Source: Synergistaceae bacterium OttesenSCG-928-I11
GTDB lineage: Bacteria; Synergistota; Synergistia; Synergistales; Synergistaceae
Reading direction: 5' to 3'
DNA: 64,000 nt
NCBI GenBank assembly: GCA_030266365.1
Contig: JAJDHV010000001.1
Location: forward strand, 24,653 to 88,652
The notes under the pieces are model-generated. The model did no database searches. It had not been told where the DNA came from and saw only the letters and a list, made by a program, of their open reading frames with translations. A program made the position numbers and the translations under genes. Position 1 is the stretch's first letter; each line of letters starts with the position of its first letter. Positions 39,165 to 47,583 of this stretch are shown here, in pieces.

Positions 39165-39803
39165 TTATTTATTCTTCTTATTTTTCCCTGCGAGGCATAA
39201 CACCGCCGGGATTAGACCCACCAGAAGCAATCCGCCGATTCCCAAAGCGTTGCAGCCACCGCCGCCTCCGCTGTTATCGCTGCTATTGTTGCCTCCGCGT
39301 GTGGAAAGAAGAACGTCCGCTTCGACTTCTCCAACCGTCGGGTTTCGGTCGGACCAACTGTTATCCTCGACGAGAATGAAATTTTCGTTGCTGGCCTTGT
39401 CGATTGGGTAATACGACTGATCACCGGATTTCAGCCATACTTTGTCGTGATCCACCAAATTTTGATATTGAATTTCCAGCACTTCGCCACTCTGAACCGT
39501 GGACTTCATGCAGAATCCGCCAACAAACGAACTACCGGAGGATAGATCCGCGCTCACGGCGTTGCCGCTGTGATGCTGGCTTAGCTGTTGATTCGTTCCG
39601 TTACACCAGACGTTATGGTTTTGGCCGTAATTGTTCTGGTGATCGTAGTGGTGAAAATTGCCGTCCAAATTGTGGTTGCTGCCCCCCGAATGCCCCGGTT
39701 CTGGATGGTGCGAACCGCCGTGCGCGCTTGCCATAATTGCTCCAGTCATGAAACAGAATAGTGTGACGAGACAGACTATCAACGCAGTTTTTTTTCTCAT
39801 CAT
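39165..39803 (-). CDS. Secreted His-rich protein with Synergist-CTERM-like sorting tail
   Basis: A 212-residue exported protein. After the signal peptide (about 1-28), residues 28-80 are rich in His, Asn, Gly and Gln (HGGSHHPEPGHSGGSNHN) and could bind metal; a beta-rich middle follows. The last 40 residues are a Gly run, GCNALGIGG, a hydrophobic helix and a basic KNKKNK tail, the layout of Synergist-CTERM, a sorting signal described from Synergistota. This is the main lineage evidence in the window. ATG 39803 follows GGAGG. It is coupled to the small His-rich gene upstream. Confidence 0.75.
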   Translation of the reverse strand: MMRKKTALIVCLVTLFCFMTGAIMASAHGGSHHPEPGHSGGSNHNLDGNFHHYDHQNNYGQNHNVWCNGTNQQLSQHHSGNAVSADLSSGSSFVGGFCMKSTVQSGEVLEIQYQNLVDHDKVWLKSGDQSYYPIDKASNENFILVEDNSWSDRNPTVGEVEADVLLSTRGGNNSSDNSGGGGGCNALGIGGLLLVGLIPAVLCLAGKNKKNK

Positions 39804-39832
39804 GATGACCTCCTGCCTGAAATCAAACTGCT

Positions 39833-40003
39833 TCAATACTCCCCGTGAGCTTGAAATTCGTGCTCTCCGCCATGCTCGGCATGCTCATACGCGCCATTAG
39901 GAATTGCTCCTTCTTCCACGCCGTGATGTCCACCGCTGTAGGCGAAAGCAGCGCCTGCGGATACGAAAGCGACGATTGCTGCGGCAATGAAGATTTTTTT
40001 CAT
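39833..40003 (-). CDS. Small secreted His-rich protein, 56 aa
   Basis: An ATG 9 bases after AAGGAGGT opens a 56-residue protein: signal peptide (KKIFIAAAIVAFVSAGAAFA), then a His/Glu/Gly-rich mature part (GGHHGVEEGA, HAEHGGEHEF). It is probably a periplasmic metal buffer. It ends about 30 bp before the longer His-rich gene, with which it forms a unit divergent from the two-component genes. Confidence 0.72.
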   Translation of the reverse strand: MKKIFIAAAIVAFVSAGAAFAYSGGHHGVEEGAIPNGAYEHAEHGGEHEFQAHGEY

Positions 40004-40194
40004 GTCAATACCTCCTTATTCTCGAAGTCAGCCTGTAAGATGCGTGCTGCAATGTGTAAAAGAATATGTCCTGGCGTACAATTGGTCTATTGTAAGTTCT
40101 TTCAGTTTCTGCGCTGTAAGAAGTTACAATGTGAAAAGCGCTCTTATTTGATAATGTTATTTTTATATTTTTTTGCCGCGAAAGGGGAATAGAG

Positions 40195-40848
40195 ATGATA
40201 AATATCCTGCTTGCCGACGACCATCCTTTAACCAGGACAGGACTCAAAACCTGGATCGAGAGCGAAGCCGACCTTGACCTAGTCGCAGAGGCCGAGGATG
40301 GAGAATTCGCTTGGGAAGCCATATCCAGACTTAAACCCGACGTTGCTTTGTTGGACATCGAAATGCCGCGTTGCAGTGGAATCGAAGTTGCCGAACGCAT
40401 CTCGAAAGAGCGACTTCCCGTACGAGTCGTCATACTTACAGCATACAGCTCCCATCCGCATGTCATGGCTTCTCTCCGCGCTGGCGCATCGGGGTTTATT
40501 CTGAAAACTGCACCATTCAAACAATTACGCGCGGCTATTCACGATGTACATGAAGGAAAATTTTATCTTGATGCCTCCGTGTCTCTTATTTGTAATATAT
40601 GCGAGGATTTCGAAGCGTTGACGCGAAGAGAAAAAGAAGTATTGCTATATAGCGCGCAAGGTGTTATCGCGCAGGAAGTTGCCGATAAGCTCTCGATAAC
40701 GGAGCGCACAGTCCACGCGCACTTGACCTCCATATATGGAAAACTTGGAGCCCAAAATAAGACTGAGGCCATCCTGATTGCCCTGAAATGCGGAATCCTC
40801 TTTCTCGATCAAATCCACGTCGGTGGCAGGAGGGGTGAAATAGATTGA
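40195..40848 (+). CDS. NarL/FixJ-family response regulator
   Basis: A 217-residue response regulator. The receiver domain has the acidic pocket D8-D9 and the phospho-acceptor D54 (LLDIEMPRCSG), then VILTAYS and the lysine of GFILKTAPF. The C-terminal LuxR-type HTH reads LTRREKEVLLYSAQGVIAQEVADKL followed by TVHAHLTSIYGKL. It overlaps the kinase gene by 4 bases. Divergence from the His-rich secretion genes suggests those may be its targets, an inference from position only. Confidence 0.93.
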   Translation: MINILLADDHPLTRTGLKTWIESEADLDLVAEAEDGEFAWEAISRLKPDVALLDIEMPRCSGIEVAERISKERLPVRVVILTAYSSHPHVMASLRAGASGFILKTAPFKQLRAAIHDVHEGKFYLDASVSLICNICEDFEALTRREKEVLLYSAQGVIAQEVADKLSITERTVHAHLTSIYGKLGAQNKTEAILIALKCGILFLDQIHVGGRRGEID

Positions 40849-42224
40849 AGAAAAACGCCCTTTTTTTGCTAATGATACTCGTAACGTCCTTGACACTTAT
40901 CACACTGGTGGCCTCTGTCTTTGTTTTTCAAAAACAGGATTCAGTTTTGCGTAATCTGTTAAAAGCCTATGTTACGGATATGGCGGATAGCTATTATGAA
41001 AATGTGCCGACCGATATCTTTGAAGAAAAAGAACTTGAGGAAGACAACCATCATGCACAGGAACAACGCATGTTTTTCCACATGTTTTCATCCGACCCGT
41101 CTCTCAGAACCGGAGGGCTCCTTCTGCTTGATGGCGAGAAACGAGTGATTGGAGGTTCCGAAGGAGCAAACCGGCTACTCGATCTCTGGGGTGAGAAATT
41201 GCCGTTAGGAGAAGCGGCAGAGGTTGAAGATTCTTCAGGAAAAACATACCAGATGATCGTTCGCATACTGAAAAACGGACATTATGTTCTTGTCGCGGCC
41301 TCTCAAACCAGCGTAATGGCTTCTATGTCCGGCATATGGAATTTCTGGCTAGTTTCGGTCATGCTCACATCTTTCGCTATCCTTATCGGAATTACAGCGC
41401 TTTGGAAGTACCTCGTCACACCAATTCGTCATATTGTCGATACAATACAGAATCTTCAGTGGGGGAAGGAAACCCCACTATTTCAGCCCTCCCTCCTCTT
41501 TGAGGTCGGCGCTTTAACGAATGTCGTCGTGCAATTGGCCTCGGAGACGATTGACAAGGAGCGTTTGCATGCCCGTTACGTCGGCGATATCGTCCGGGCT
41601 ACCGAGGAAGCCAGACGCCGTCTGTCGAGGGAGTTGCACGACGGTCCTCTGCAACTGATCGTAGCAGGTATCAAGCACATACAGCTCGCACAAGACGCGA
41701 TCGGGACAAGTCTCATCGGGAAACGTTTGGATGATGCCGAAGAAATTTCACAGTTCGCGGCAAAGGAGGTCAGGCACTATTGTGACGAACTCTCCCCTTC
41801 GTGGCTCACTCTCGGACTGAACACCGCCCTGGAGGAGGTCGGAAATAGGTTGGCAACGACGCATGGGGTAAAAATAAATGTAGAGATTAACTGCAAAGAC
41901 GACGGCATCCCCAAAGAATACACGCTATCGATCATTCGTATATTGCAAGAGGCGACTTCGAACTCCGTTCGCCATGGCAAGGCGACAAACATCGATGTCA
42001 ACCTGACGCGCTATGAAGATGATCTTGTTTTCGAGATAAAGGACAACGGGGCGGGATTCGCGAAATTGCCGCCGACCGATTACGAAAAACTAAGATTGGC
42101 CGGACACAGAGGACTTTCAAATATCCACGAGCGAGTTCACTTGTTGAATGGCCGCTTGGAAATTCCTCCTATTTCTGCGGGAGGGTGCACTGTAAAGGTA
42201 TTTCTTAAACTGAAAGAACTTTAA
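40845..42224 (+). CDS. NarX-type (HisKA_3) sensor histidine kinase
   Basis: A 459-residue membrane kinase: helix 1 (about 5-27), an extracytoplasmic sensor of about 140 residues containing an acid- and His-rich stretch (EEKELEEDNHHAQEQ), helix 2 (about 160-190), a HAMP-like linker, the HisKA_3 phospho-acceptor in SRELHDGPLQLI (about H264), and an HATPase_c domain (LQEATSNSVRHG, DNGAGF, GHRGLSNIHERV). The DNHHAQEQ segment could bind metal, which would fit the island. The TTG start overlaps the regulator stop. Confidence 0.9.
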   Translation: MKKNALFLLMILVTSLTLITLVASVFVFQKQDSVLRNLLKAYVTDMADSYYENVPTDIFEEKELEEDNHHAQEQRMFFHMFSSDPSLRTGGLLLLDGEKRVIGGSEGANRLLDLWGEKLPLGEAAEVEDSSGKTYQMIVRILKNGHYVLVAASQTSVMASMSGIWNFWLVSVMLTSFAILIGITALWKYLVTPIRHIVDTIQNLQWGKETPLFQPSLLFEVGALTNVVVQLASETIDKERLHARYVGDIVRATEEARRRLSRELHDGPLQLIVAGIKHIQLAQDAIGTSLIGKRLDDAEEISQFAAKEVRHYCDELSPSWLTLGLNTALEEVGNRLATTHGVKINVEINCKDDGIPKEYTLSIIRILQEATSNSVRHGKATNIDVNLTRYEDDLVFEIKDNGAGFAKLPPTDYEKLRLAGHRGLSNIHERVHLLNGRLEIPPISAGGCTVKVFLKLKEL

Positions 42225-42371
42225 TGGTGAGATGGTTTTGCTGGATTGAACGGCATCAGTATTAAACGATGGCCGTTCAATTTGCTCGGACTCAAAAGGG
42301 CAAATCCCATTTATGAGCAAATATAGAAGAAAAACGGAAATGATAATGACAATGCATTTTGCGATTTTCAT
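42117..42371 (-). CDS. Possible small membrane protein (low confidence)
   Basis: An ATG behind GGGAG opens an 84-residue frame that starts with one hydrophobic helix (IVIIISVFLLYLLING) and has a polar tail. It lies just downstream of the CPBP gene on the same strand and overlaps the kinase 3' end by about 108 bases on the opposite strand. A near-perfect hairpin (ATTGAACGGC.. ..GCCGTTCAAT; 42245-42281), probably the kinase terminator, falls inside it. This may be a chance ORF. Confidence 0.25.
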   Translation of the reverse strand: MKIAKCIVIIISVFLLYLLINGICPFESEQIERPSFNTDAVQSSKTISPLKFFQFKKYLYSAPSRRNRRNFQAAIQQVNSLVDI

Positions 42372-42429
42372 GGATACTCCCAAATTATTATAAAAATAGC
42401 ACGTCAAGCATGCAACGCGTTACAAATAA

Positions 42430-43014
42430 TCACTGTATGATATCTGATAACCTTTGCATAACCCATCCGATTGTCGGCCATTTGAGAGGCGATAGCCAGA
42501 CCGCCCAGAGATTCGATAGCCCGTGGAACAGCGTGGCTGTCGATATATTTCCATGCCGCTCCCTCAAATAGCCCATAATGCACCCCGGGAAAAACACAGC
42601 AATCATAAAGGGAGCCTTTGCCACAAAGACATGAGACGAGGCAAATATGGCGCTGGTCAGCATAACCGCGAAAATGGGGTGCATTTTCTTCTTGAAGAGT
42701 TGTTGGAGCCATCCTCGGTAAAAAATTTCCTCTATGATCGCAGCTGCAATCCCGGCAGACGCAATATTAAGCGTCCTCCCAACGGAGCTGCTTCTGGGCA
42801 GCGATTCCCATGGCCAGTTGAGCGAAACCACCGTCAACAGGCCAAGAACGGCAAATGTTAAGGCGAAGCACTCCAAAAGATCCTTCTTCTTAAATTTCCA
42901 TGACAGTCCAAAGGATTCAGGGTCAATATTTTTCTTGCGACACCAGAAAAACGGTGTGTAGATCAGTAAAAGGCCTGCCAAGATCGGAAGAATGTTCCTT
43001 GTAATGAAATCCAT
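42430..43014 (-). CDS. CPBP-family intramembrane metalloprotease
   Basis: A 194-residue membrane protein with about six helices. The glutamyl and His motifs of the CPBP (Abi/CAAX-protease-like) family are present: EEIFYRGWLQQL, then SSHVF and LFHGLSNLWA. These enzymes process membrane or bacteriocin-related peptides; the substrate here is unknown. ATG 43014 lies 8 bases after GGGGG; an in-frame GTG is two codons upstream. Confidence 0.85.
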   Translation of the reverse strand: MDFITRNILPILAGLLLIYTPFFWCRKKNIDPESFGLSWKFKKKDLLECFALTFAVLGLLTVVSLNWPWESLPRSSSVGRTLNIASAGIAAAIIEEIFYRGWLQQLFKKKMHPIFAVMLTSAIFASSHVFVAKAPFMIAVFFPGCIMGYLRERHGNISTATLFHGLSNLWAVWLSPLKWPTIGWVMQRLSDIIQ

Positions 43015-43080
43015 GATCACACCCCCATTTATGACATGTTTTCAGACCGCACACCCCACAAACAAAGACTCTGAACCGTC

Positions 43081-43116
43081 AAGCCGCCGCATCCACAGAT
43101 TATCGATGCGGCGGCT
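43081..43116. terminator. Hairpin downstream of mgtC
   Basis: A perfect 12-bp stem AAGCCGCCGCAT / ATGCGGCGGCTT with a 12-nt loop lies between the mgtC end and the CPBP gene. Nothing else is seen in this 284-bp gap. Confidence 0.55.
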
Positions 43117-43298
43117 TTGGCTAGGAGAGTTGAGTATGTTGGATTGTTGCTGCGCGATCTATATGTTTCACCCCGGCTTGCGCGCCGAGTTTGCTGTAAA
43201 ACTCAATGATGGAATTTTACTATCGGGAGCGAAATCAAGCATTGCAACGGGTTACAGTTTTTGACTTGTACATATGTACAACATGTTGGAAAAGAGCG

Positions 43299-43748
43299 CT
43301 ACGATTCGGGATCCTCGCCGCAAATATCGGAACAGCGCTCGACGTACTTGTGTACGGAATTTGCTATCGGGCGAAGAATCAAATTGATGACGACGAGAAT
43401 GCCTGTCGCGACAATCGGCATTATCAGGTTATGGGAGCTGGATAAGACGCCGATTGCCGCCGTGCACCAAATTGTAGTAGCCGTATTCAATCCTCGAACG
43501 TTCGCACCGTCTTTGAAAATAATCGCGCTACAAAGAAACCCGATCCCGGAGATAATTTGAGTCGCCATAGGCGTTTCGTCCGGGGTGTTTACAAGCTCAG
43601 GGTAGAGCGAAAACATGCAAGCGCCGAGGCAAACAAGCGCATTTGTCCTAATCCCTCCAGGGTGTCCGGTGAACTGTCGTTCCAGCCCAATCAATACGCC
43701 GAGAAACGCCGAAAGCACCAACCTCGTAATAAAATCCGTTCCATTCAT
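43299..43748 (-). CDS. MgtC/SapB-family membrane protein
   Basis: A 149-residue protein with four hydrophobic helices. Family motifs are FLGVLIGLERQF, GGIRTNALVCLGACMF and GIGFLCSAIIFKDGANVRGLNTA. MgtC proteins influence Mg2+ homeostasis, membrane potential and acid or virulence responses; some occur without transport activity. ATG 43748 begins a normal-length member, though its ribosome site is weak. It fits the metal theme of the island. Confidence 0.88.
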   Translation of the reverse strand: MNGTDFITRLVLSAFLGVLIGLERQFTGHPGGIRTNALVCLGACMFSLYPELVNTPDETPMATQIISGIGFLCSAIIFKDGANVRGLNTATTIWCTAAIGVLSSSHNLIMPIVATGILVVINLILRPIANSVHKYVERCSDICGEDPES

Positions 43749-43959
43749 TTCGTCACCATCCCAACGATTGATTTCCAGCGCGCCAAAAGCACGCACACCT
43801 TGCCACAATAGGGTAGATGAATGTGCTATGACTGACATTGTCAGCGATTACATAAAACAACTTGGATAAATGTCCAAATCGGAATGGAGCACTACGTGAA
43901 ATTTCGTGGCATGACGGATCCATTGAATTTCACCGACATACCACGAACCGATCTCTCGA

Positions 43960-46383
43960 TTACTTGCGCGTCGCTCGGAGTCCATTCGCAACTACTAGAA
44001 GGCTGGTCCCGACATCGGCAACTACCGCCATCCACATCGTTGCCTGTCCCATGAAGGTGAGGGCGAAGAAGAGTGCCTTCACGCCCAGCGCCAGCGTGAT
44101 ATTCTGCATCAGGATGGCATAGGTGGAGCGGGAGAGTCCTATGAATTTCGGTATCTTGCGCAGGTCATCGTCCATTAGCGCCACGTCAGCCGTCTCAATT
44201 GCCGTATCCGTCCCGGCAGCCGCCATTGCAAACCCGATGTCGGCCTTCGCCAGAGCCGGGGCGTCGTTGATACCGTCGCCAACCATACCGACCTTCCCTG
44301 CTTCGGCCATATTTTCGACAGCCCGTAGTTTATCATCCGGCAACAGATTCCCCTTGAAGTTGTCCACGCCGACCTGTTTTGCGATCGCCTCTGCCGTGTG
44401 TTCGTTGTCACCCGTCAACATCACGGTTTTGATGCCGAGCTTTCTGAGTTCACGAATGGCCTCGATACTGCTCTCCTTCAAGGTGTCTGCCACAGCAAAC
44501 AGAGCCTGTACGCCTTTTTTGTCTCCGATCAGAGCGACGACACTTTTGCCCTGCTTTTCCAGATCGAGAATCTGCTTCTCCAATTTAGGAGAGCACTTTT
44601 TCAGCTCCTCCACCATGCGGTGATTCCCAAGATACCATTTCATGCCATTGATCGCGCCGCTTACACCTTGACCGGGAATAGCCGTAAAATCCGACACATC
44701 ATGTAATTCAACGCCGTTTTCGGCGGCATTTTCTGCAATGGCGCGCGATACTGGGTGGTCAGAACGATTCGCTATGCTTGCAGCCAAAGCAATCGCGCCC
44801 GTTTTGCTGAGCTGGCCGATCTGTACAAAATCCGTCTGGCTCGGCTTGCCCTTCGTAATCGTCCCAGTCTTGTCCAGTGCGAGGAATTTAAGCAACCTTC
44901 CCTGTTCCAAAAACATTCCTCCCTTGACGAGAATCCCGTGTCGTGTAGCTGCTGCCATACCACTGACGATGCTCACGGGAGTCGAGATGACAAGGGCGCA
45001 GGGGCAGCCGATGACCAGGATGACCAGCGCCGTATATACCCAATCCGACCATACTCCGCCCAAAAACAGGGGGGGTATCGTTCCGACCAGCAGTGCCACG
45101 AGGAAAACGGCTGGGGTGTAGATTTTGGAAAACTGATCGACGAAGCGTTGCATAGGTGCGCGGTTCCCTTGAGCTTCCTCTACTGCGTGGATGATGCGAG
45201 CCAGCGTTGAGTTGCTTGCGACCGCCGTGACCTCGAACTCGAAAGAACCCGACTCGTTGATTGTTCCGGCGAAAACATTGTCACCAACGGTTTTTTCGAT
45301 CGGCATGCTCTCTCCAGTTATGGGAGCCTGATTGATCGTGGACTGCCCCTGGATGACGATTCCGTCCAACGCGACACGCTCGCCCGGTTTCACACGAATT
45401 CTGCTTCCGAGCGTTATTTGGCGGATATCCATCTCCAGCCAACTACCGTCTACTTGTTGAACCGTCGCTTTCTCCGGCGTCAGGTTGAGCAGGTTTTGAA
45501 TTGCGTTTCGTGCTCTGTCCAACGCCTTGGCCTCAATTGCCTCCGCGATGTTGAACAAAACCATGACCATGGCGGCCTCTGGATATTGCTTGATGATAAC
45601 CGCGCCTGTTACGGCAACGGACATCAAAGCGTTGATGTTGAGGTTGAAATTCTTGACCGCTATCCAGCCCTTCTTATACGTCGTGAACCCAGCAAGAAGG
45701 ATAGCGACTATTGCAAAGATCATAGGTAGCCATTCGACGACAGCAATGTCACTTATTTTCCATGCGCCCAGATCGTAACCAAATGGGCTGACCTGCCACT
45801 CGTTGATGAGTTCTAAGGCTTCCGACACAGCCGCGAACATGCCTGCCAAGGCGAGCCTACGCCAGGGAATCTTCGGTGCTGGGATTGAAGTTGTTGTGGA
45901 ATCCTGGCTTTGACCAAGCACCTCCGGCGTCATATCGATGGAAGTAAGCGCGTCCTCGATCGGCTTAGTGGTGGGTAGATCATGGTCGACGGTGAGCACC
46001 CGCTGCATGAGATTGAATTCGAGCCCTTTGATTCCCGGTACACTGCCGAGGCGTTTGCGGATCAAAGTTTCCTCCATAGGGCAATCCATGTTGACGATAC
46101 GGTATATGGCCCTTGTCGCCGATGCCACTCCTATCGCAGATAAGTCGACCGCTTCTTCAGCCTCTTCGTGATTGTGCGAGAAGCAACTACCATGATCGTG
46201 CGCTTGCCCATGGTCATGTGTATTGGGATGCTCACTATGTTCACCCCAAGACTCTTCGTGTGAATGCGCGTGGTCATGTGTGGCAGTTTTTAGGGCCACC
46301 ACGCTCTTCAACTTTTCACAAACGCTTCCGACTGGGTGGTATGTGCCACAATCGCACAGGTAGCATTCTGCCGTTTTACTCAT
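43960..46383 (-). CDS. zntA: Zn2+/Cd2+/Pb2+-exporting P-type ATPase
   Basis: An 807-residue type IB heavy-metal pump. The N-terminus has Cys residues (ECYLCDCGTYHPVG) and a strongly His-rich segment (about 35-75), then an HMA domain whose metal motif is MDCPMEE rather than GMxCxxC, common in soft-metal exporters. The membrane CPC motif (GCPCALVIST), phosphorylation DKTGTITKG, GTITKG-HP element SDHPVSRA and hinge GDGINDAPAL are all intact. CPC with this N-terminus predicts Zn/Cd/Pb export. An ArsR operator and gene lie directly upstream. Confidence 0.92.
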   Translation of the reverse strand: MSKTAECYLCDCGTYHPVGSVCEKLKSVVALKTATHDHAHSHEESWGEHSEHPNTHDHGQAHDHGSCFSHNHEEAEEAVDLSAIGVASATRAIYRIVNMDCPMEETLIRKRLGSVPGIKGLEFNLMQRVLTVDHDLPTTKPIEDALTSIDMTPEVLGQSQDSTTTSIPAPKIPWRRLALAGMFAAVSEALELINEWQVSPFGYDLGAWKISDIAVVEWLPMIFAIVAILLAGFTTYKKGWIAVKNFNLNINALMSVAVTGAVIIKQYPEAAMVMVLFNIAEAIEAKALDRARNAIQNLLNLTPEKATVQQVDGSWLEMDIRQITLGSRIRVKPGERVALDGIVIQGQSTINQAPITGESMPIEKTVGDNVFAGTINESGSFEFEVTAVASNSTLARIIHAVEEAQGNRAPMQRFVDQFSKIYTPAVFLVALLVGTIPPLFLGGVWSDWVYTALVILVIGCPCALVISTPVSIVSGMAAATRHGILVKGGMFLEQGRLLKFLALDKTGTITKGKPSQTDFVQIGQLSKTGAIALAASIANRSDHPVSRAIAENAAENGVELHDVSDFTAIPGQGVSGAINGMKWYLGNHRMVEELKKCSPKLEKQILDLEKQGKSVVALIGDKKGVQALFAVADTLKESSIEAIRELRKLGIKTVMLTGDNEHTAEAIAKQVGVDNFKGNLLPDDKLRAVENMAEAGKVGMVGDGINDAPALAKADIGFAMAAAGTDTAIETADVALMDDDLRKIPKFIGLSRSTYAILMQNITLALGVKALFFALTFMGQATMWMAVVADVGTSLLVVANGLRATRK

Positions 46384-46459
46384 TCATCTCGACCTCTCTC
46401 TTTTTAGATATTCCCTCAGTGGAAATAGTTGACAGTGAATTGAGGGTGGCTATATTATG

Positions 46460-46485
46460 ATCAAACAATCAAGCGATTGTTTGAT
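46460..46485 (-). promoter_or_regulatory. ArsR/SmtB-type operator before zntA
   Basis: A perfect 11-bp inverted repeat ATCAAACAATC / GATTGTTTGAT separated by AAGC lies 77 bp upstream of zntA, with TATTATGATC next to it forming a likely -10. It is the usual AT-rich metalloregulator operator. A related sequence (ATTGATCAAGCAATC, about 47036-47050) precedes the arsR-type gene, suggesting autoregulation. Confidence 0.7.
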
Positions 46486-46602
46486 TGTTTAATCATAAGA
46501 CGCGAATCCCACTTTGTCAAGAGGGAGAGATAAGCAATGGGGGCGAAGGGAGTGAGGCAGTCTTGCTAGTAGATGTCGATGAAAGTGAGAAATTTGTGTG
46601 TC

Positions 46603-46983
46603 TCAAGCAGGGTTACGAGAGTGATTTGGGCAGGCCATCTGAAAATATTCATCGACGATTCGATGGGCGAGGTGAGCCTTTTCATTGTCCGCCAAACGAT
46701 AATACATCTCCTTGCCCTCTCGCCTGTTTTCGATCAGGTCATTTTGCCTCAAATTTCTCAAATGATGCGAGACGGCCGCGTCCGTCATTTCAACGGCAGC
46801 AGCGATATTGCAAACGCACTCCTCGACATGACAGAGCAACCAGAATATTCTCAGCCGCGAGCCATCTGCAAGCTGTTGAAAAGCCCCGGCGGCATCGAGG
46901 AAATATGACGTGTCCGGCATCTGTTTCAAGACGGATTCGGTGTTCCGCCCGTGATCGTGTTGCAATATATTTTTTTTCTGCAT
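46603..46983 (-). CDS. ArsR/SmtB-family metalloregulator
   Basis: A 126-residue winged-helix repressor of the CadC/SmtB type. The recognition region carries the alpha3 metal motif ECVCN (in LLCHVEECVCNIAAAVE), followed by DAAVSHHLRNLRQNDLIENRREGKEMYYRL. Binding of Cd, Zn or Pb to such cysteines releases DNA. The His/Asp-bearing C-terminal helix (AHLAHRIVDEYF) could form a second site. It precedes zntA on the same strand, and operators lie before each. The 257 bp upstream to 47240 hold its promoter and operator and nothing else I can identify. Confidence 0.9.
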   Translation of the reverse strand: MQKKNILQHDHGRNTESVLKQMPDTSYFLDAAGAFQQLADGSRLRIFWLLCHVEECVCNIAAAVEMTDAAVSHHLRNLRQNDLIENRREGKEMYYRLADNEKAHLAHRIVDEYFQMACPNHSRNPA

Positions 46984-47240
46984 GGAATCCTCCTACCGCG
47001 AGAAGAAGCGTCTTAGCAACACACTCGCACTATTAATTGATCAAGCAATCGTTATTATATCAAAAGGACGACCATATTGCAGCGAGAGAGGGGATAAAAA
47101 TGGGCTCTCTGTGCTTAGCACAATACAGAGCTTCATAATGGCGAAACGTTTTCGTCTGTGCATTTTTGTCATTGGTATTCCGGCACTCCGCTAGTTGCAA
47201 GCAGCGCGAGAGAAGGCCGAAGGCCGCCGATTGCGCATAA

Positions 47241-47298
47241 AGGGGTTTGGACGGCGAAACGCGAATAGCGTTTTGTCGGACAAACCCCTGCTTGTCCG
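47241..47298. repeat. Nested inverted repeats, candidate oriT core
   Basis: AGGGGTTTG (47241-47249) pairs with CAAACCCCT (47281-47289), and inside it CGAAACGC pairs with GCGTTTTG around AATA. The right arm can instead form CGGACAA (47277-47283) / TTGTCCG (47292-47298). Long inverted repeats next to a phased array and a traK-like gene, in that order, reproduce the IncP oriT plan. The sequence CCCCTGCTTGTCCGGGCC beside the arm is a possible nick region, not proven. Confidence 0.4.
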
Positions 47299-47350
47299 GG
47301 CCGGTTAGATACCCTTCTACGGCTTTCGTCACACATGATAACGCCTGGGC

Positions 47351-47484
47351 ATGGAATCTCATGGAAAAGCATGGAATATCACAGAACGTCACGCAATATC
47401 ACAAAAACATCACACCCTGTTCACAGAAAATCACACATGATTATAAAAAATCACACTTTCTCACAAGAATGATCGCTTTGTCAC
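47351..47484 (+). repeat. Array of 10-bp-phased ATGGAA / TCACA repeats
   Basis: Three ATGGAA units at 47351, 47361 and 47371 lead into TCAC units starting at 47379, 47389, 47399, 47410, 47421, 47431, 47451, 47461 and 47481, with degenerate members at 47441 and 47471. An isolated TCAC lies at 47329. Spacing is one helical turn, so all units face one side of the helix; A-runs between some of them could bend DNA. It lies about 100 bp before the traK-like gene. Confidence 0.8.
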
Positions 47485-47532
47485 GCTTCGGCACCCTTTT
47501 GGAAGATGCTGTTCTCTCCGTCGCATTTTTTA

Positions 47533-47561
47533 TCAACAGCCCCGAAACAGGGTGTTATTTT
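47533..47561 (+). promoter_or_regulatory. Element-type promoter 5 (traK-L-M-like operon)
   Basis: TTTTTTATCAACAGCCCC contains TCAACA, followed after 17 bp by TATTTT, 22 bp before the traK-like start. Confidence 0.6.
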
Positions 47562-47583
47562 GAACGTGAAGGGAGCGTGATGC

